This document shows positions 7,756-16,462 of a stretch of DNA of 64,000 bases, piece by piece. The translations under genes were made by a program, and so were the position numbers. How positions within the stretch are numbered: position 1 is the stretch's first letter; every line of letters begins with the position of its first letter. Source of the stretch: Nitrospira sp. CR1.1 (GTDB lineage: Bacteria > Nitrospirota > Nitrospiria > Nitrospirales > Nitrospiraceae). The stretch is taken from assembly GCA_014055465.1 (NCBI GenBank), contig WIAF01000001.1, positions 248,001-312,000 of the forward strand, in the 5' to 3' direction. The notes below the pieces were generated by a model. The model was not told where the DNA came from. It saw only the letters and a list, made by a program, of their open reading frames with translations, and did not search any database.

Positions 7756-8953
7756 CCAGCGTGTGCAACCGCGTCATCTCCCGATGTTCCTCGGCGCTGT
7801 ACAACAACACCGGCCCGCGACCCGTTCCGGCGACTCCGGCCTCCGCCGTCTGCTCAAAGACGGCCTGAAATTCGCCTTCGGTGAGATGCTGGCCTCCCAA
7901 TCCGCCGACGAAAGAACAGAGAGCGCGAGGCCGCGTTGCCTCATGATACAAACAGGCGGCGATTTCTTGATAGAGAATCCCGCCCTGCCCCGGAGCCAGG
8001 TTCTGATCCAGCACGGCCACGGCCCGTCGCCCGCACAAGGCCTGTCGAATGGCCTCAGCCGGCCAGGGGCGAATCACTCGCAACCGAAGCAGTCCCACCC
8101 GCTTCCCTTGCGCCCTGGCTGCGTCGACCGCCGCCTTGCCTGCACTTGCGCCCGCGTTGGTCATCACAAGCACATCTTCCGCATCATCCAACCGGTACCC
8201 CTCGACCAGGTCATACCGCCGGCCAAACAAGGCATGAAACGATTCCGCCGCCTCCCGATGTACTTCGAGCGCATTCTGAGCCGCCAGATGCGCCTGATGC
8301 CGGAAATAGGCATAGGGGGTTCCGCCGATCACCGCCACACCCAACGCGTGCGGCGACGACGCCGTGAACCCGAGATGAGACGGCCGGAATGGCGGAAGAA
8401 ACCGTCTGACCGTTTCCACATCGGGCACTGTGACCGGCTCACGGGTGAACGACAGCGTAAACCCGTCCAGATTCACGATCACCGGCAACATCACGCGTTC
8501 ATCTTCCGCGATCCGGTAGGCCATCAGAATTGAATCCAACACCTCCTGGCAGGTCTCGGCATGAATCTGCAGAAACCCGGCGTCGCGCGCGGCCAACACG
8601 TCATTGTGATCCGACTCCAGCGTAATCGGAGCAGCCAAGGCCCGTGAGACATTGACCAGCACGAGCGGTGCGCGCCAACCGGAAATGGAATAGAGCAGTT
8701 CAAATGCATGGAGCAACCCTTGGCTGGAGGTGGCGGTAAAGACTCGCGCGCCGGTGACTTCCGCGGCGCCGGCCGCCGTCATCATCGAGTGCTCAGAGTC
8801 CATGTTCACGAATCGCGCGGCCAGCTCCCCGCCTTCGCACCACTTGGCCAGAGCGTCCACGATTTCGGTCTGCGGAGTAATGGGAAACGCCGGGATATAA
8901 TCCACCTCGGCCAACCGGGCGCCCCAGGCAGCCGCAAGGTTCCCGGTCATCAT
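7706..8953 (-). CDS. 2-oxoacid:ferredoxin oxidoreductase, alpha subunit
   Basis: A 415-residue alpha subunit: N-terminal pyrimidine-binding domain (AFPITPQTEIVDAL, NMDSEHSMMTAAGAAEVTGAR, SSQGLLHAFELLY), then a central domain and the C-terminal domain with GKRVGLLRLRVIRPWP. The start at 8953 gives an ATGA overlap with the gamma-delta gene; ATGs at 8950 and 8965 are alternatives. The last residues (about GTVNGETENVKSQT) are encoded by a degenerate intergenic repeat that has extended the frame. It acts with the beta subunit and the gamma-delta fusion in the cytoplasm. Confidence 0.9.
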   Translation of the reverse strand: MMTGNLAAAWGARLAEVDYIPAFPITPQTEIVDALAKWCEGGELAARFVNMDSEHSMMTAAGAAEVTGARVFTATSSQGLLHAFELLYSISGWRAPLVLVNVSRALAAPITLESDHNDVLAARDAGFLQIHAETCQEVLDSILMAYRIAEDERVMLPVIVNLDGFTLSFTREPVTVPDVETVRRFLPPFRPSHLGFTASSPHALGVAVIGGTPYAYFRHQAHLAAQNALEVHREAAESFHALFGRRYDLVEGYRLDDAEDVLVMTNAGASAGKAAVDAARAQGKRVGLLRLRVIRPWPAEAIRQALCGRRAVAVLDQNLAPGQGGILYQEIAACLYHEATRPRALCSFVGGLGGQHLTEGEFQAVFEQTAEAGVAGTGRGPVLLYSAEEHREMTRLHTLAAGTVNGETENVKSQT

Positions 8954-9867
8954 TCGGCTGTCCATGCCGCCTCGCCTTCCTTCTCCCGCTCCGCGATCAA
9001 GGCGTGAGTCGGACATTCGCGCACGCAAATCTGACATCCTTTGCAATGGGCATAGTCTACGACCGGCTGCTCCTCCCGGTTCATTGCAATCACTCCGTCC
9101 GGACAATAGACGAAACACAACCAGCAGCCGTTGCACTTGTCTGCGACCAACACCGGGCGAAAGGTTCGCCACCCGCCCGTTTCACGCAACACGGAGTTTC
9201 CGGCCGCGCCAATCCTGGCTGTGCCTTTCGTCGGCGGTTCATAGGTTGGACTGTGCAACGACGCGGCGCGGCCCGCCCGGCCCGTGCCCTGGGGCAACCT
9301 GGCCGGCTCAACCGAGTCGTAGCACTGCCGCGCCACCGTCAGATTGCGCTCGATCACCGGCTCAGCCACGCCAAGATCATCGAGTTCCCGACTGATCGCC
9401 GACCGAACAGGCTCCCACCCCAGCCCCGCCAACCGCGCCGCGACAGCGCCGAGCAGCGCACTGATCGCCTCACCTTGCCCCAACTGTTGCAGAGCAATCC
9501 CCGTCACATCCCGCGTCGTCACCTGCTCAGGCAGGGACAGATGGACTCGCAACGCATCCGTACGCAACGACGAATTCACGAACAGGGCCGTCTCCCCGGT
9601 CATTCCGTCCAACACATGCGCCGCCGGATCTTCCAGCAACGAGGCGTCGGCCACCACAATGACATCAGGATACGCAATCGCCCCCCGCTCCCGGATCGGC
9701 TCTCGACTGAAGCGCGTGAACGAGGCAACCGGCGCCCCTCTTCGTTCCGCGCCGTAGATCGGGGAGTCTTGCGCCAGATACCCGCTCGCATAAGCCGCGG
9801 TTCCGAGAATGCGGCTGGCGGTTTTTGCGCCTTGGCCGCCGCGTCCGTGAAATCGTACCGCCACCAT
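8950..9867 (-). CDS. 2-oxoacid:ferredoxin oxidoreductase, fused gamma-delta subunit
   Basis: A 305-residue fusion. Residues about 1-190 are the gamma domain (FHGRGGQGAKTASRILG, then YGAERRGAPVASFTR); residues about 240-295 carry two [4Fe-4S] ferredoxin motifs (CNGCWLCFVYCP and CKGCQICVRECP), which is the delta domain. A proline/glycine-rich linker joins them. The ATG at 9867 directly follows the stop of the YtxH gene and starts at the gamma core; longer frames overlap that gene. The order gamma-delta, alpha, beta forms a complete enzyme. Confidence 0.9.
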   Translation of the reverse strand: MVAVRFHGRGGQGAKTASRILGTAAYASGYLAQDSPIYGAERRGAPVASFTRFSREPIRERGAIAYPDVIVVADASLLEDPAAHVLDGMTGETALFVNSSLRTDALRVHLSLPEQVTTRDVTGIALQQLGQGEAISALLGAVAARLAGLGWEPVRSAISRELDDLGVAEPVIERNLTVARQCYDSVEPARLPQGTGRAGRAASLHSPTYEPPTKGTARIGAAGNSVLRETGGWRTFRPVLVADKCNGCWLCFVYCPDGVIAMNREEQPVVDYAHCKGCQICVRECPTHALIAEREKEGEAAWTAE

Positions 9868-9868
9868 C

Positions 9869-10177
9869 TTAGGCTCGATCCGCCTTCTCCTTCTTGAAGG
9901 CTTCCTTTCCCGCCGCCAGCGCAGCGGCAATCATGGCTTCCGTGTCTTTCAGGTACCGTTTGGCCTCTTCCATCGTGCGTGAAAGGTCCGCGCGGATCTC
10001 CTTGGCCTTTTCCAACACATCCTCTTCCGTCCGTTGCGCATACCCTTTAATCGCTCGACGAGTTTCGTCGCCCGAATGGGGCGCATACAGGATGGCCGCC
10101 ATCGCCCCGAGCATCGCCCCGCTGACAAACGCAATCGACACGCCCAGTCCCGAACAATGATGATCGTGATCCGCCAT
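9869..10177 (-). CDS. YtxH-like membrane-associated protein
   Basis: A 102-residue protein starting MADHDHHCSG. A single hydrophobic helix (about residues 11-31) continues into LYAPHSGDETR, the hallmark of the YtxH/gas-vesicle-like family, followed by a long charged helical tail (EDVLEKAKEIRADLSRTMEEA). Function in this family is poorly defined; it is often stress related. It is the first gene of the oxidoreductase operon and ends one base before the gamma-delta start, so co-translation is likely. Confidence 0.8.
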   Translation of the reverse strand: MADHDHHCSGLGVSIAFVSGAMLGAMAAILYAPHSGDETRRAIKGYAQRTEEDVLEKAKEIRADLSRTMEEAKRYLKDTEAMIAAALAAGKEAFKKEKADRA

Positions 10178-10588
10178 GATGCCGTCTCCTTCCCGACCGT
10201 CAGTTTTTGGTCCCTGGCCAGCCTCAAAGAACATCTATCTTGGGAGAAAGCAGAGGACGTGCCAGGAGACGGCGGCGAGAACGCAGCGAAGTCACAATTT
10301 TGACAAGGGTTTTACATGCGCAACAAGATGCAGCAGTTGAGCAGGAGTTCCATCTGGGGAATTACAGAACCGGGCGGGAGCCAACACTGTCGCAAAACGC
10401 GCCAGCTACCGGAGCCTTGGAATTGAACGTCTTAGCCCGCCTTAATCACGAGCACCTCTGCTGCACTCGCCGATTCACTGCTGCGCCAAACGAGCCGCCG
10501 GCACACGATTGGCACTCCGGCAATGCGGGCACCCTAGGTGAAGCGTCTCCGTCACCGCAGGACCTGCTTCCGGCAAGGTGCTGCGCCA
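10178..10588. other. Intergenic region upstream of the oxidoreductase operon
   Basis: About 410 bases without a convincing gene on either strand. It should hold the promoter of the minus-strand operon that begins with the YtxH gene, and the end of the cytochrome c operon. A weak minus-strand promoter-like pair (TTGTTG, 18 bases, CAAAAT) can be read around 10297-10326, but it is not strong enough to call. No repeat or strong hairpin was seen. Confidence 0.4.
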
Positions 10589-11122
10589 TTACCGATCGCA
10601 CTGTTCGCCTTCACAGCTTCCCTCTCTGCCTCTCATCCTTCGATGTCCCATGCCTCGACCGTGACCATGTCCTCTTGCGAAGGTCCGTTCATACCGGACC
10701 AGCGCCCATATGTCTTCGTCCGTCAACTGGCCGGCAAAGCCGATCATGCCGGTGCCCGCCGATCCATGCTTGATGACCCAGAAAATTTCTCCTTCCGTGC
10801 GATGACGCCAGAAACCGTGATGCTGGAAGCTCCGGGGAGCAGGGTTCAATTGGGCCGCCGCCGGCCCGTTCCCGTCACCGAGCGGGCCGTGACAATTGAC
10901 GCAGGCACCCTTGCCGGCATACAGGGCTTTCCCCCGCTCAATTGTCTCGGATGAGTCCGGCAGGGGGTTTCGCAGTTGCCTCGCCTCGGCCATCTGATCC
11001 GCCGGTACGCGTGGCCGCATCACATCGTGACCGGCCGCCCACGTACCGGATGAGCCGCAGAGTAACGCCACGAGGAGCGTCGCTGACACCGCCCGGCTTC
11101 GTCTCTGTTCCGCCATGGCCAC
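10589..11122 (-). CDS. Monoheme cytochrome c
   Basis: A 177-residue exported cytochrome with a signal peptide (about 1-30) and one CVNCH site. The segment from GKALYAGKGACVNCH through FWVIKHGSAGTGMIGFAG to the C-terminal helix is homologous to the last heme domain of the tetraheme protein at 12759, including the GTGM methionine that is the likely distal ligand. The tail after about residue 150 is rich in His, Gly and Arg (HGHGRGMGHRRMRG) and could bind metal. It is the last gene of the sulfur/cytochrome operon. Confidence 0.87.
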   Translation of the reverse strand: MAMAEQRRSRAVSATLLVALLCGSSGTWAAGHDVMRPRVPADQMAEARQLRNPLPDSSETIERGKALYAGKGACVNCHGPLGDGNGPAAAQLNPAPRSFQHHGFWRHRTEGEIFWVIKHGSAGTGMIGFAGQLTDEDIWALVRYERTFARGHGHGRGMGHRRMRGREGSCEGEQCDR

Positions 11123-11165
11123 GCCCTCCGAAACGCGCCTCAGCCCGACTGGCCTCCCGCCACAG

Positions 11166-12227
11166 TCAAAAGTCCAGCTCCGCCATCTTGCGATGGAAGC
11201 GGGTGATCACGTTGGGATCGGGGGTCAGCCGGATTTGCGCCTCATCTTTCCCCTTGTAGGGAAGCAGGTTCAAGACATAGCGCAGACTTTCCAACCGTGC
11301 CGCCTGTTTATCGTTCGCTTTGACGATGATCCATGGGCTGAAGGTTGTGTGCGTCTTGCTGAACATTTCCTCCTTGAACCGCGTATAGGAATCCCACAGC
11401 TCTTGCGCTTTTTCATCGACGGGGCTCAACTTCCATTGTTTGAGCGGATTCTGCCGGCGCGCCTCAAAACGTTTCGCTTGCTCCTCTTTGGAAATCGAAA
11501 ACCAGAACTTAATGATGGTCACCCCGTCCTCATACAGCATATGTTCGAACTCCGTGACCTGCTGCAAGAACCGCTGATGCTCCTTCTTACTGCAAAATCC
11601 CATCACCGGTTCCACCACCGCGCGGTTGTACCAACTCCGGTCGAAAAAGACGATTTCACCCTTGTTGGGCAGTTGCCGGATATACCGTTGGAAGTACCAC
11701 TGTCCACGCTCGTCATCCGTCGGCTTGGGTAAAGCCACCACCCGCATGGCCCGCGGATTCAAATGTTCGGTGAAGCGGCGAATGGTACCGCCCTTCCCGG
11801 CCGCATCCCGCCCTTCGACGAGAATCGCAATCCGCTGACCATCGGCCTGCACCCAGCGTTGCAGGCGGACCAGTTCCACCTGCAACTGCCGCAACTCCTG
11901 CTCATAGAGCAGCGTCTTGCGCACCTCTTCCAGATCGACATTCTTACTTTTGATCAGTTGGATGAGGCCCCTCGGCGTATTGATCCGCCGGAGATCCTCT
12001 TCGGTGAGCATTCTCCCCGCCTCACCAATCGAGCCGGCTACCACCCCGCCGCTGGAAGGTTCGGCAGCGTGGTACCCGTCTCCTTGTCTCGGCACAGCGG
12101 TGGGAATAATCTCCAACTCATCTTCCGGCAGGCCGTTGTTCGCCAACGCCTCCACCGGTTCCGCCCCCGCGCGATCTTTCCTGCCCTTTGATTTCCCGTT
12201 CGACTGCCCGTCTGCTGCCATTCGCAT
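11166..12227 (-). CDS. Polyphosphate kinase 2 (PPK2 family)
   Basis: A 353-residue PPK2-type enzyme that transfers phosphate between polyphosphate and nucleotides. Walker A GRDAAGKGG, lid region TDDERGQWYFQRY and Walker B-like FFDRSWYNRAVVEPVMGF are all present. The core (from about residue 95) has the length of a single-domain PPK2; the roughly 90-residue N-terminal extension is low complexity (GKSKGRKDRAG). It lies 18 bases after the DsrE gene in the cytochrome operon, so it may be co-expressed with energy metabolism genes. ADP versus GDP preference cannot be assigned. Confidence 0.88.
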   Translation of the reverse strand: MRMAADGQSNGKSKGRKDRAGAEPVEALANNGLPEDELEIIPTAVPRQGDGYHAAEPSSGGVVAGSIGEAGRMLTEEDLRRINTPRGLIQLIKSKNVDLEEVRKTLLYEQELRQLQVELVRLQRWVQADGQRIAILVEGRDAAGKGGTIRRFTEHLNPRAMRVVALPKPTDDERGQWYFQRYIRQLPNKGEIVFFDRSWYNRAVVEPVMGFCSKKEHQRFLQQVTEFEHMLYEDGVTIIKFWFSISKEEQAKRFEARRQNPLKQWKLSPVDEKAQELWDSYTRFKEEMFSKTHTTFSPWIIVKANDKQAARLESLRYVLNLLPYKGKDEAQIRLTPDPNVITRFHRKMAELDF

Positions 12228-12245
12228 GCCCTCCCCAGATCTGCA

Positions 12246-12605
12246 TCAAAAAGTGACGTTCCGATCACGTTCGGCGACGGCCTTGATGTAATCGGGCATG
12301 CCCTTGATCACCGCGCCTGCCGCGAGATCCGCCGCGCCAATCTGCCGAGCAACCGCGCAGGCCCCGCACACCCAGATGGGAATCTGCGCCGCCTGCACCG
12401 CGGCCACCAGATCTTTCAACGGCGTGAGGTTCACGCCGGTCACATGATCGGCCGTGCCCTTGCGCCCCAGCGTCACGGCCTCGTTCCACAACCAGAGCAC
12501 CACATCATGCCCCTGTTCCTTGGCGGTCTTGGCCGCCATGAACGGCAGGGTTGCCATCGTCGGATCGTCCGTACCCCGGCTGCCGGAAATGATAAACGTC
12601 GCCAT
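12246..12605 (-). CDS. DsrE-like small sulfur-relay-fold protein
   Basis: A 119-residue single-domain DsrE/DsrF-like protein: N-terminal strand TFIISGSRG, central helix GHDVVLWLWNEAV, and the conserved region PIWVCGACAVARQIG with two cysteines that could carry persulfide. Many DsrE-like proteins are not sulfur carriers, but the neighbouring TsdA-like and SorAB-like genes make a sulfur role plausible. The start is preceded by a GGGGGGAT Shine-Dalgarno-like run. Confidence 0.8.
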   Translation of the reverse strand: MATFIISGSRGTDDPTMATLPFMAAKTAKEQGHDVVLWLWNEAVTLGRKGTADHVTGVNLTPLKDLVAAVQAAQIPIWVCGACAVARQIGAADLAAGAVIKGMPDYIKAVAERDRNVTF

Positions 12606-12758
12606 TGGTCAATCCCCCCGTGAATCGTCGTTCGTGAAGCGTCTTTCGTCCGTGAAGATAAGAGCGGATGGCAGATCGCGTATGGCCGAGCGTGAAGCAA
12701 CCGTGGCAGATCACTTCCCCGTGCCCTGCGCGGCGGCCATCTGCGCCCTGTGCGTACT

Positions 12759-14171
12759 TCATTTTGCCAAACTTCTCACATATGCAATCAACTGCCACAC
12801 CTGCTCGTCCGGCAACCCGGCAAAGGACATCATCCCGGTGCCGGGCGACCCGTTCTTGATAATCCAGAACAACTGGCCGTCGGGCAACTCCTTCATCATC
12901 GACCCGCAGGTGAAATTTCGCGGCGGCGGAACCAGCGCCGCGCCCATGAACCCCTGGCCATTGCCCTTCTCGCCATGGCACATCGCGCAGGCTAGCGGCT
13001 GGGCCGTCTGTAAAAACAGCGTCTTGCCTGCTTGAATCGTGGCGTCCGAGTGCGGCAACGGACTGGTCTTGGACAGGAAATCCGACGGCGCCTTCGCCGT
13101 TTTTCGCGGCTGCGGACACACGCCGCTGGGGCCGTCACCGCCGCCAGCCGCCGGCGCCACGTCGGCGCCGCCTTTGAAGGTGGCTCTCAAGTAGGCCATC
13201 ACGTCCGCGACACCCTGTTGCCCGATGGTCAGGCCCCAATACGGCATGTTCGGCGATTTGCCCATCGCCGCGCCGCCGTGATTGATCACGTTGTACAGAT
13301 ACTCCGTCGGCACCTTGTCGAAGGGAATGTTGGCATGAATCGCCGGCTTGGGAGTGAGTCCGGAAGCGGCCGGCCCGTCGCCCTTGCCATGGGCGCCGTG
13401 ACATTGCGAGCAATATTCCTTGTAGATCACTTTGCCGCGGTCGACACTCGCCGTCCCGAACTCCGGAGCGGTCCAGGGTTCATAATACTTAAAGTCCTTC
13501 ACTCCCTGGCCCATGAGGAACCCGATGACTGCCCGTAGCTGCGGCTCCGTCGCATCGGCCAGGAACTCCCCGCTGTGGGGCGTGAAATCCTGCGGATTCA
13601 ACCCGAACCGGAACAGCCAGTCCTTGTCGTACCGTTGACCGGCCGCCGCGAGCGAGGCGCTCTGCGGCCCGCCAATGAGTTGACCGTTCTCCTCGATCAG
13701 GTGACAGCCGAGACAGGCGTGGGCTTTGTAGGCCATGCCGCCGAACGCGGCATCGAACTTACTGACCTTCGAGAGGTCAAACGCTCCAACGGTCACCCGC
13801 GGATCCTTGTTGTGCTGGGCAAAATACTCCGCCATTGCCGTCGCATCGTCTTCGCTCACCACCGGATGCCGTATCGGCCCTTCAGCCAGGTCCCACCGAT
13901 ACCCCTTGGGATAGAGCGGCGCTTCTTTTCCTGTGAGATACCGGAGCAACCAACTGCGTTGATACTTACTCCCGGCCCAGATCAAATCGGGCGCTTTCAG
14001 GTTGAAGCGGGAATCCGGCTTGCCCTCCAATCGATGGCATCCGGCGCAATTGGCCTGGATCAGCTGTTTCACATGGCTCTGGTCACTGCCCAGGAGCAGG
14101 CGCGGAAACGACATCAATCCCGACATGATGACCAAGGCGCACCCGACCATCACCAACCGTCTTCGACCCAT
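12759..14171 (-). CDS. Tetraheme cytochrome c, multi-domain
   Basis: A 470-residue exported protein with four class I heme domains (CAGCH, CLGCH, CSQCH, CAMCH in order) after an N-terminal membrane or signal segment (MVGCALVIMSGLMSFPRLL). The first two domains resemble fused diheme subunits of respiratory oxidases (LIWAGSKYQRSWLLRYL, DKDWLFRFGLNPQ); the last is homologous to the monoheme cytochrome at 10589. The ATG at 14171 has GAGGCCCC-type upstream sequence; the longer frame lacks a signal. It probably accepts electrons from the SorAB-like enzyme directly upstream. Confidence 0.85.
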   Translation of the reverse strand: MGRRRLVMVGCALVIMSGLMSFPRLLLGSDQSHVKQLIQANCAGCHRLEGKPDSRFNLKAPDLIWAGSKYQRSWLLRYLTGKEAPLYPKGYRWDLAEGPIRHPVVSEDDATAMAEYFAQHNKDPRVTVGAFDLSKVSKFDAAFGGMAYKAHACLGCHLIEENGQLIGGPQSASLAAAGQRYDKDWLFRFGLNPQDFTPHSGEFLADATEPQLRAVIGFLMGQGVKDFKYYEPWTAPEFGTASVDRGKVIYKEYCSQCHGAHGKGDGPAASGLTPKPAIHANIPFDKVPTEYLYNVINHGGAAMGKSPNMPYWGLTIGQQGVADVMAYLRATFKGGADVAPAAGGGDGPSGVCPQPRKTAKAPSDFLSKTSPLPHSDATIQAGKTLFLQTAQPLACAMCHGEKGNGQGFMGAALVPPPRNFTCGSMMKELPDGQLFWIIKNGSPGTGMMSFAGLPDEQVWQLIAYVRSLAK

Positions 14172-14209
14172 GAGGCCCCCCTTTCGTTCACTCCGCTCGT
14201 GAGGCCCGC

Positions 14210-14839
14210 TTACCGCGTGGCGAGCCAGGCATGAATGTCCGCGATGTCCTGATGACTCAGCACCGCGCCCCAGGCCGGCATGGGACCGCGCCCATGAAGC
14301 ACCGTTTCCCAAAACGCGCCCTCATTCTTTAAAATCATATTGCGCGCCAATGTCGGCCCGACGCCGCCCGCCGCGCCTTCTCCATGACAGGCCTGGCAGT
14401 TATGTGCATACAACCCAGCCCCCCTCGCGGGGAGACCGGTCAGCGGACCCTCGGCAGCCGCGCTCTGATTGGAAGCCGGTTGACTCATCGCCAATTCCTG
14501 CTCGATGGTCGGCAGATTGTCTTCCGCGCCCTGATGGTTCCGAGCAACCAGATAGCGCAGGACCAACGCCGCTTCATCCTTCGACAAGTCCGCGCCCCAA
14601 TGCACCATCTTCTCGACTGTGGCGGTCCAGCGATCTTCCGGCAACCGTTGCTGGGAGATGAGGTCGGTGGTATGGCAGACCGCGCACCGAGCCATGATCA
14701 AGGTCGCAGCCCGGCGAGCCAGTGCAGGACTCAAGGACGCTCGATCCTCTTCCTGAGCAACGGTGACGACGACCAAGCCCAGTGTCATGCACAGCAGTGT
14801 GGCGAGGGTAAGGGAGGACACCCGCTGCGGCACGCTCAT
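14210..14839 (-). CDS. Diheme cytochrome c, SorB-like sulfite dehydrogenase subunit
   Basis: A 209-residue exported protein. Domain 1 (CAVCH at residues 52-56, followed by RWTATVEKMVHWGADLSKDE) is the pattern of cytochrome subunits of sulfite:cytochrome c oxidoreductase. Domain 2 (CQACH, then GGVGPTLARNM and GRGPMPAWGAVLSHQDIADI) is a second class I heme domain. The ATG overlaps the stop of the molybdopterin subunit gene (ATGA, 14836-14839), so the two are translationally coupled, as expected for an enzyme pair. Confidence 0.87.
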   Translation of the reverse strand: MSVPQRVSSLTLATLLCMTLGLVVVTVAQEEDRASLSPALARRAATLIMARCAVCHTTDLISQQRLPEDRWTATVEKMVHWGADLSKDEAALVLRYLVARNHQGAEDNLPTIEQELAMSQPASNQSAAAEGPLTGLPARGAGLYAHNCQACHGEGAAGGVGPTLARNMILKNEGAFWETVLHGRGPMPAWGAVLSHQDIADIHAWLATR

Positions 14840-16017
14840 GCCGCCACCATCACGGTCAATCGATCCCATCCGCTCCACAAGAACCCGCCTGGATTCCAAG
14901 GGCTGGTTGGCGGCTGTTGGTCTCCTCCCGCATCCGTGGCCCGGCACACAATCGCGGCAGGCCCGACTTTTTTGGCATGCCAGACATATTGCCAGTGCCG
15001 CCAGGCATAGGGCTGTTCCTCGCCAAGCAGGCGAGCCAATTCCCAGGTTGTTCCGTCATCGCAAGAGACTTCCACCTTCGCCACGGGCGATTCACCGGCC
15101 CACGCCACTCCTTGAATGGTCACCGGCCCGGTCTTCAGGGTATCTCCTTCGCCGGGCGCGGCAATGAGCGACTTCACCGGCATCTGCTCGACCGGCACCA
15201 TCACACTTCCGGGCAACCCCGAACCCGGCTGAATCGACGTCTCCGGCATACGGTAGGCCTGTTGCATGTAATAACCGGGCGCCTCTTCGGCCCGTACCGT
15301 GACTTCGGTCAGCCATTTCATGCAGGATTCCGCCATCCAGCCGGGCGTGATCACGCGCAGCGGCGCGCCATGCAGGAGCGGTAACGGACGGCCGTTCATT
15401 TCATAGGCGAGGAGCGTATCCGGATGGAGCGCTTTGGCAAGGGGGATGCTGCGGGTGAACAACGGCACGGTCGGCAGAGCCGGACGATCGGCGCCTTGCA
15501 TTTGCACATGTAAGCCCTGCGGCTTCACTCCGGCCCGCTCCAGAACATCGCGCAACCGCACGCCGGTCCACTGCGCATTGCCGACCGCGCCGCGCTCCCA
15601 CTGCACACCCGGCACTTTGGGGCGATGATGGGCGCGTCCGTTGCCGCTACATTGCAGCACGGCGGTCAGCGAAACCGGTTCGAATTGTTGCAGGTCCTTG
15701 AGCGTGAGGCTCAGCCCTTCCTTGACCAGGCCCTTTACCGCCAACCGCCAGGCGTCCGGTTGGAGCGCCTCGGCCGGAGGCGGGCCGAAATGACTCCGGA
15801 CGAAAAACCGTTCGTTGGGGGTCAACCAGGATGCGAACTCGCGCACCGGCGTTTCGGCGTCGAATGGCCGCGTGACCCGAACCGTCAGCGGGCCGGATGC
15901 GGCCGCCTCTGCCTGTTGAGCGACTGCGTCCGCCGATGCCCGATGCCCCAGGACAATGCCGGCCCCCATTCCCTTGACCAATGTCGTGAACCAGGCGCGA
16001 CGCGACAGGTTCCCCAT
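14836..16017 (-). CDS. Molybdopterin oxidoreductase, SorA-like sulfite dehydrogenase
   Basis: A 393-residue member of the sulfite oxidase family. It has a Tat-type signal (SRRAWF near residue 5), the oxidoreductase molybdopterin-binding domain with the Mo-coordinating cysteine in LQCSGNGR (Cys123), and a C-terminal dimerisation domain (about 265-390). The expected reaction is periplasmic sulfite to sulfate with electrons passed to the coupled cytochrome. Other members of this fold act on different substrates, so sulfite is inferred from the SorB-like partner and the TsdA-like gene in the same operon. Confidence 0.85.
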   Translation of the reverse strand: MGNLSRRAWFTTLVKGMGAGIVLGHRASADAVAQQAEAAASGPLTVRVTRPFDAETPVREFASWLTPNERFFVRSHFGPPPAEALQPDAWRLAVKGLVKEGLSLTLKDLQQFEPVSLTAVLQCSGNGRAHHRPKVPGVQWERGAVGNAQWTGVRLRDVLERAGVKPQGLHVQMQGADRPALPTVPLFTRSIPLAKALHPDTLLAYEMNGRPLPLLHGAPLRVITPGWMAESCMKWLTEVTVRAEEAPGYYMQQAYRMPETSIQPGSGLPGSVMVPVEQMPVKSLIAAPGEGDTLKTGPVTIQGVAWAGESPVAKVEVSCDDGTTWELARLLGEEQPYAWRHWQYVWHAKKVGPAAIVCRATDAGGDQQPPTSPWNPGGFLWSGWDRLTVMVAA

Positions 16018-16018
16018 C

Positions 16019-16441
16019 CTACATTCCCCCGGCCGGAGCGGCATGGCCGTGCGGATTCAGATCGATGACAATATCAGCCGGCATGACGATCGATTGATGC
16101 ACGGTACAGGCGTGGGCCATCTTCAACAGCCGCTCTTTCTGCTCAGGCGTCACGCGGTGCGGCAGACGAATCGCCAGCTGAATCTGTCCGACACGATGCG
16201 GCCCTTCGGCAATTGTCCACTCTGCGTCGATCTTCAACCCTTCACGGGAAATATCGTGCCGCGCGCAGAATTGGCCGACAAAATAGCCCACGCAGCTGGC
16301 GACCGATCCAACGAACAATTCGACCGGCGTCATCCCTGCATCCGCCCCCCCTCCGTCCGCCGGTTGATCGGTGACGACCCGGTGGCGATCGCTGAGGATG
16401 TCATAGCGGGTTCCTCCTTGATAGGCCACACTCAGCTTCAT
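16019..16441 (-). CDS. OsmC family protein
   Basis: A 140-residue OsmC/Ohr-fold protein. The two conserved cysteines lie in SVASCVGYFVGQFC and AHACTVHQSI, consistent with thiol peroxidase or sulfur-binding chemistry. It is placed between the TsdA-like cytochrome and SorA-like gene (one base before the SorA-like ATG), suggesting a part in handling reactive sulfur or peroxides made by the operon. The C-terminus ends in a short HGHAAPAGGM tail. Confidence 0.85.
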   Translation of the reverse strand: MKLSVAYQGGTRYDILSDRHRVVTDQPADGGGADAGMTPVELFVGSVASCVGYFVGQFCARHDISREGLKIDAEWTIAEGPHRVGQIQLAIRLPHRVTPEQKERLLKMAHACTVHQSIVMPADIVIDLNPHGHAAPAGGM

Positions 16442-16462
16442 CCTCGATCTCCTCTATCTGGC

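Noticed and set aside
8954-9172. N-terminal extension of the alpha subunit
   Set aside because: It overlaps the ferredoxin region of the gamma-delta gene in another frame; ATGA overlap at 8953 fits the family start.
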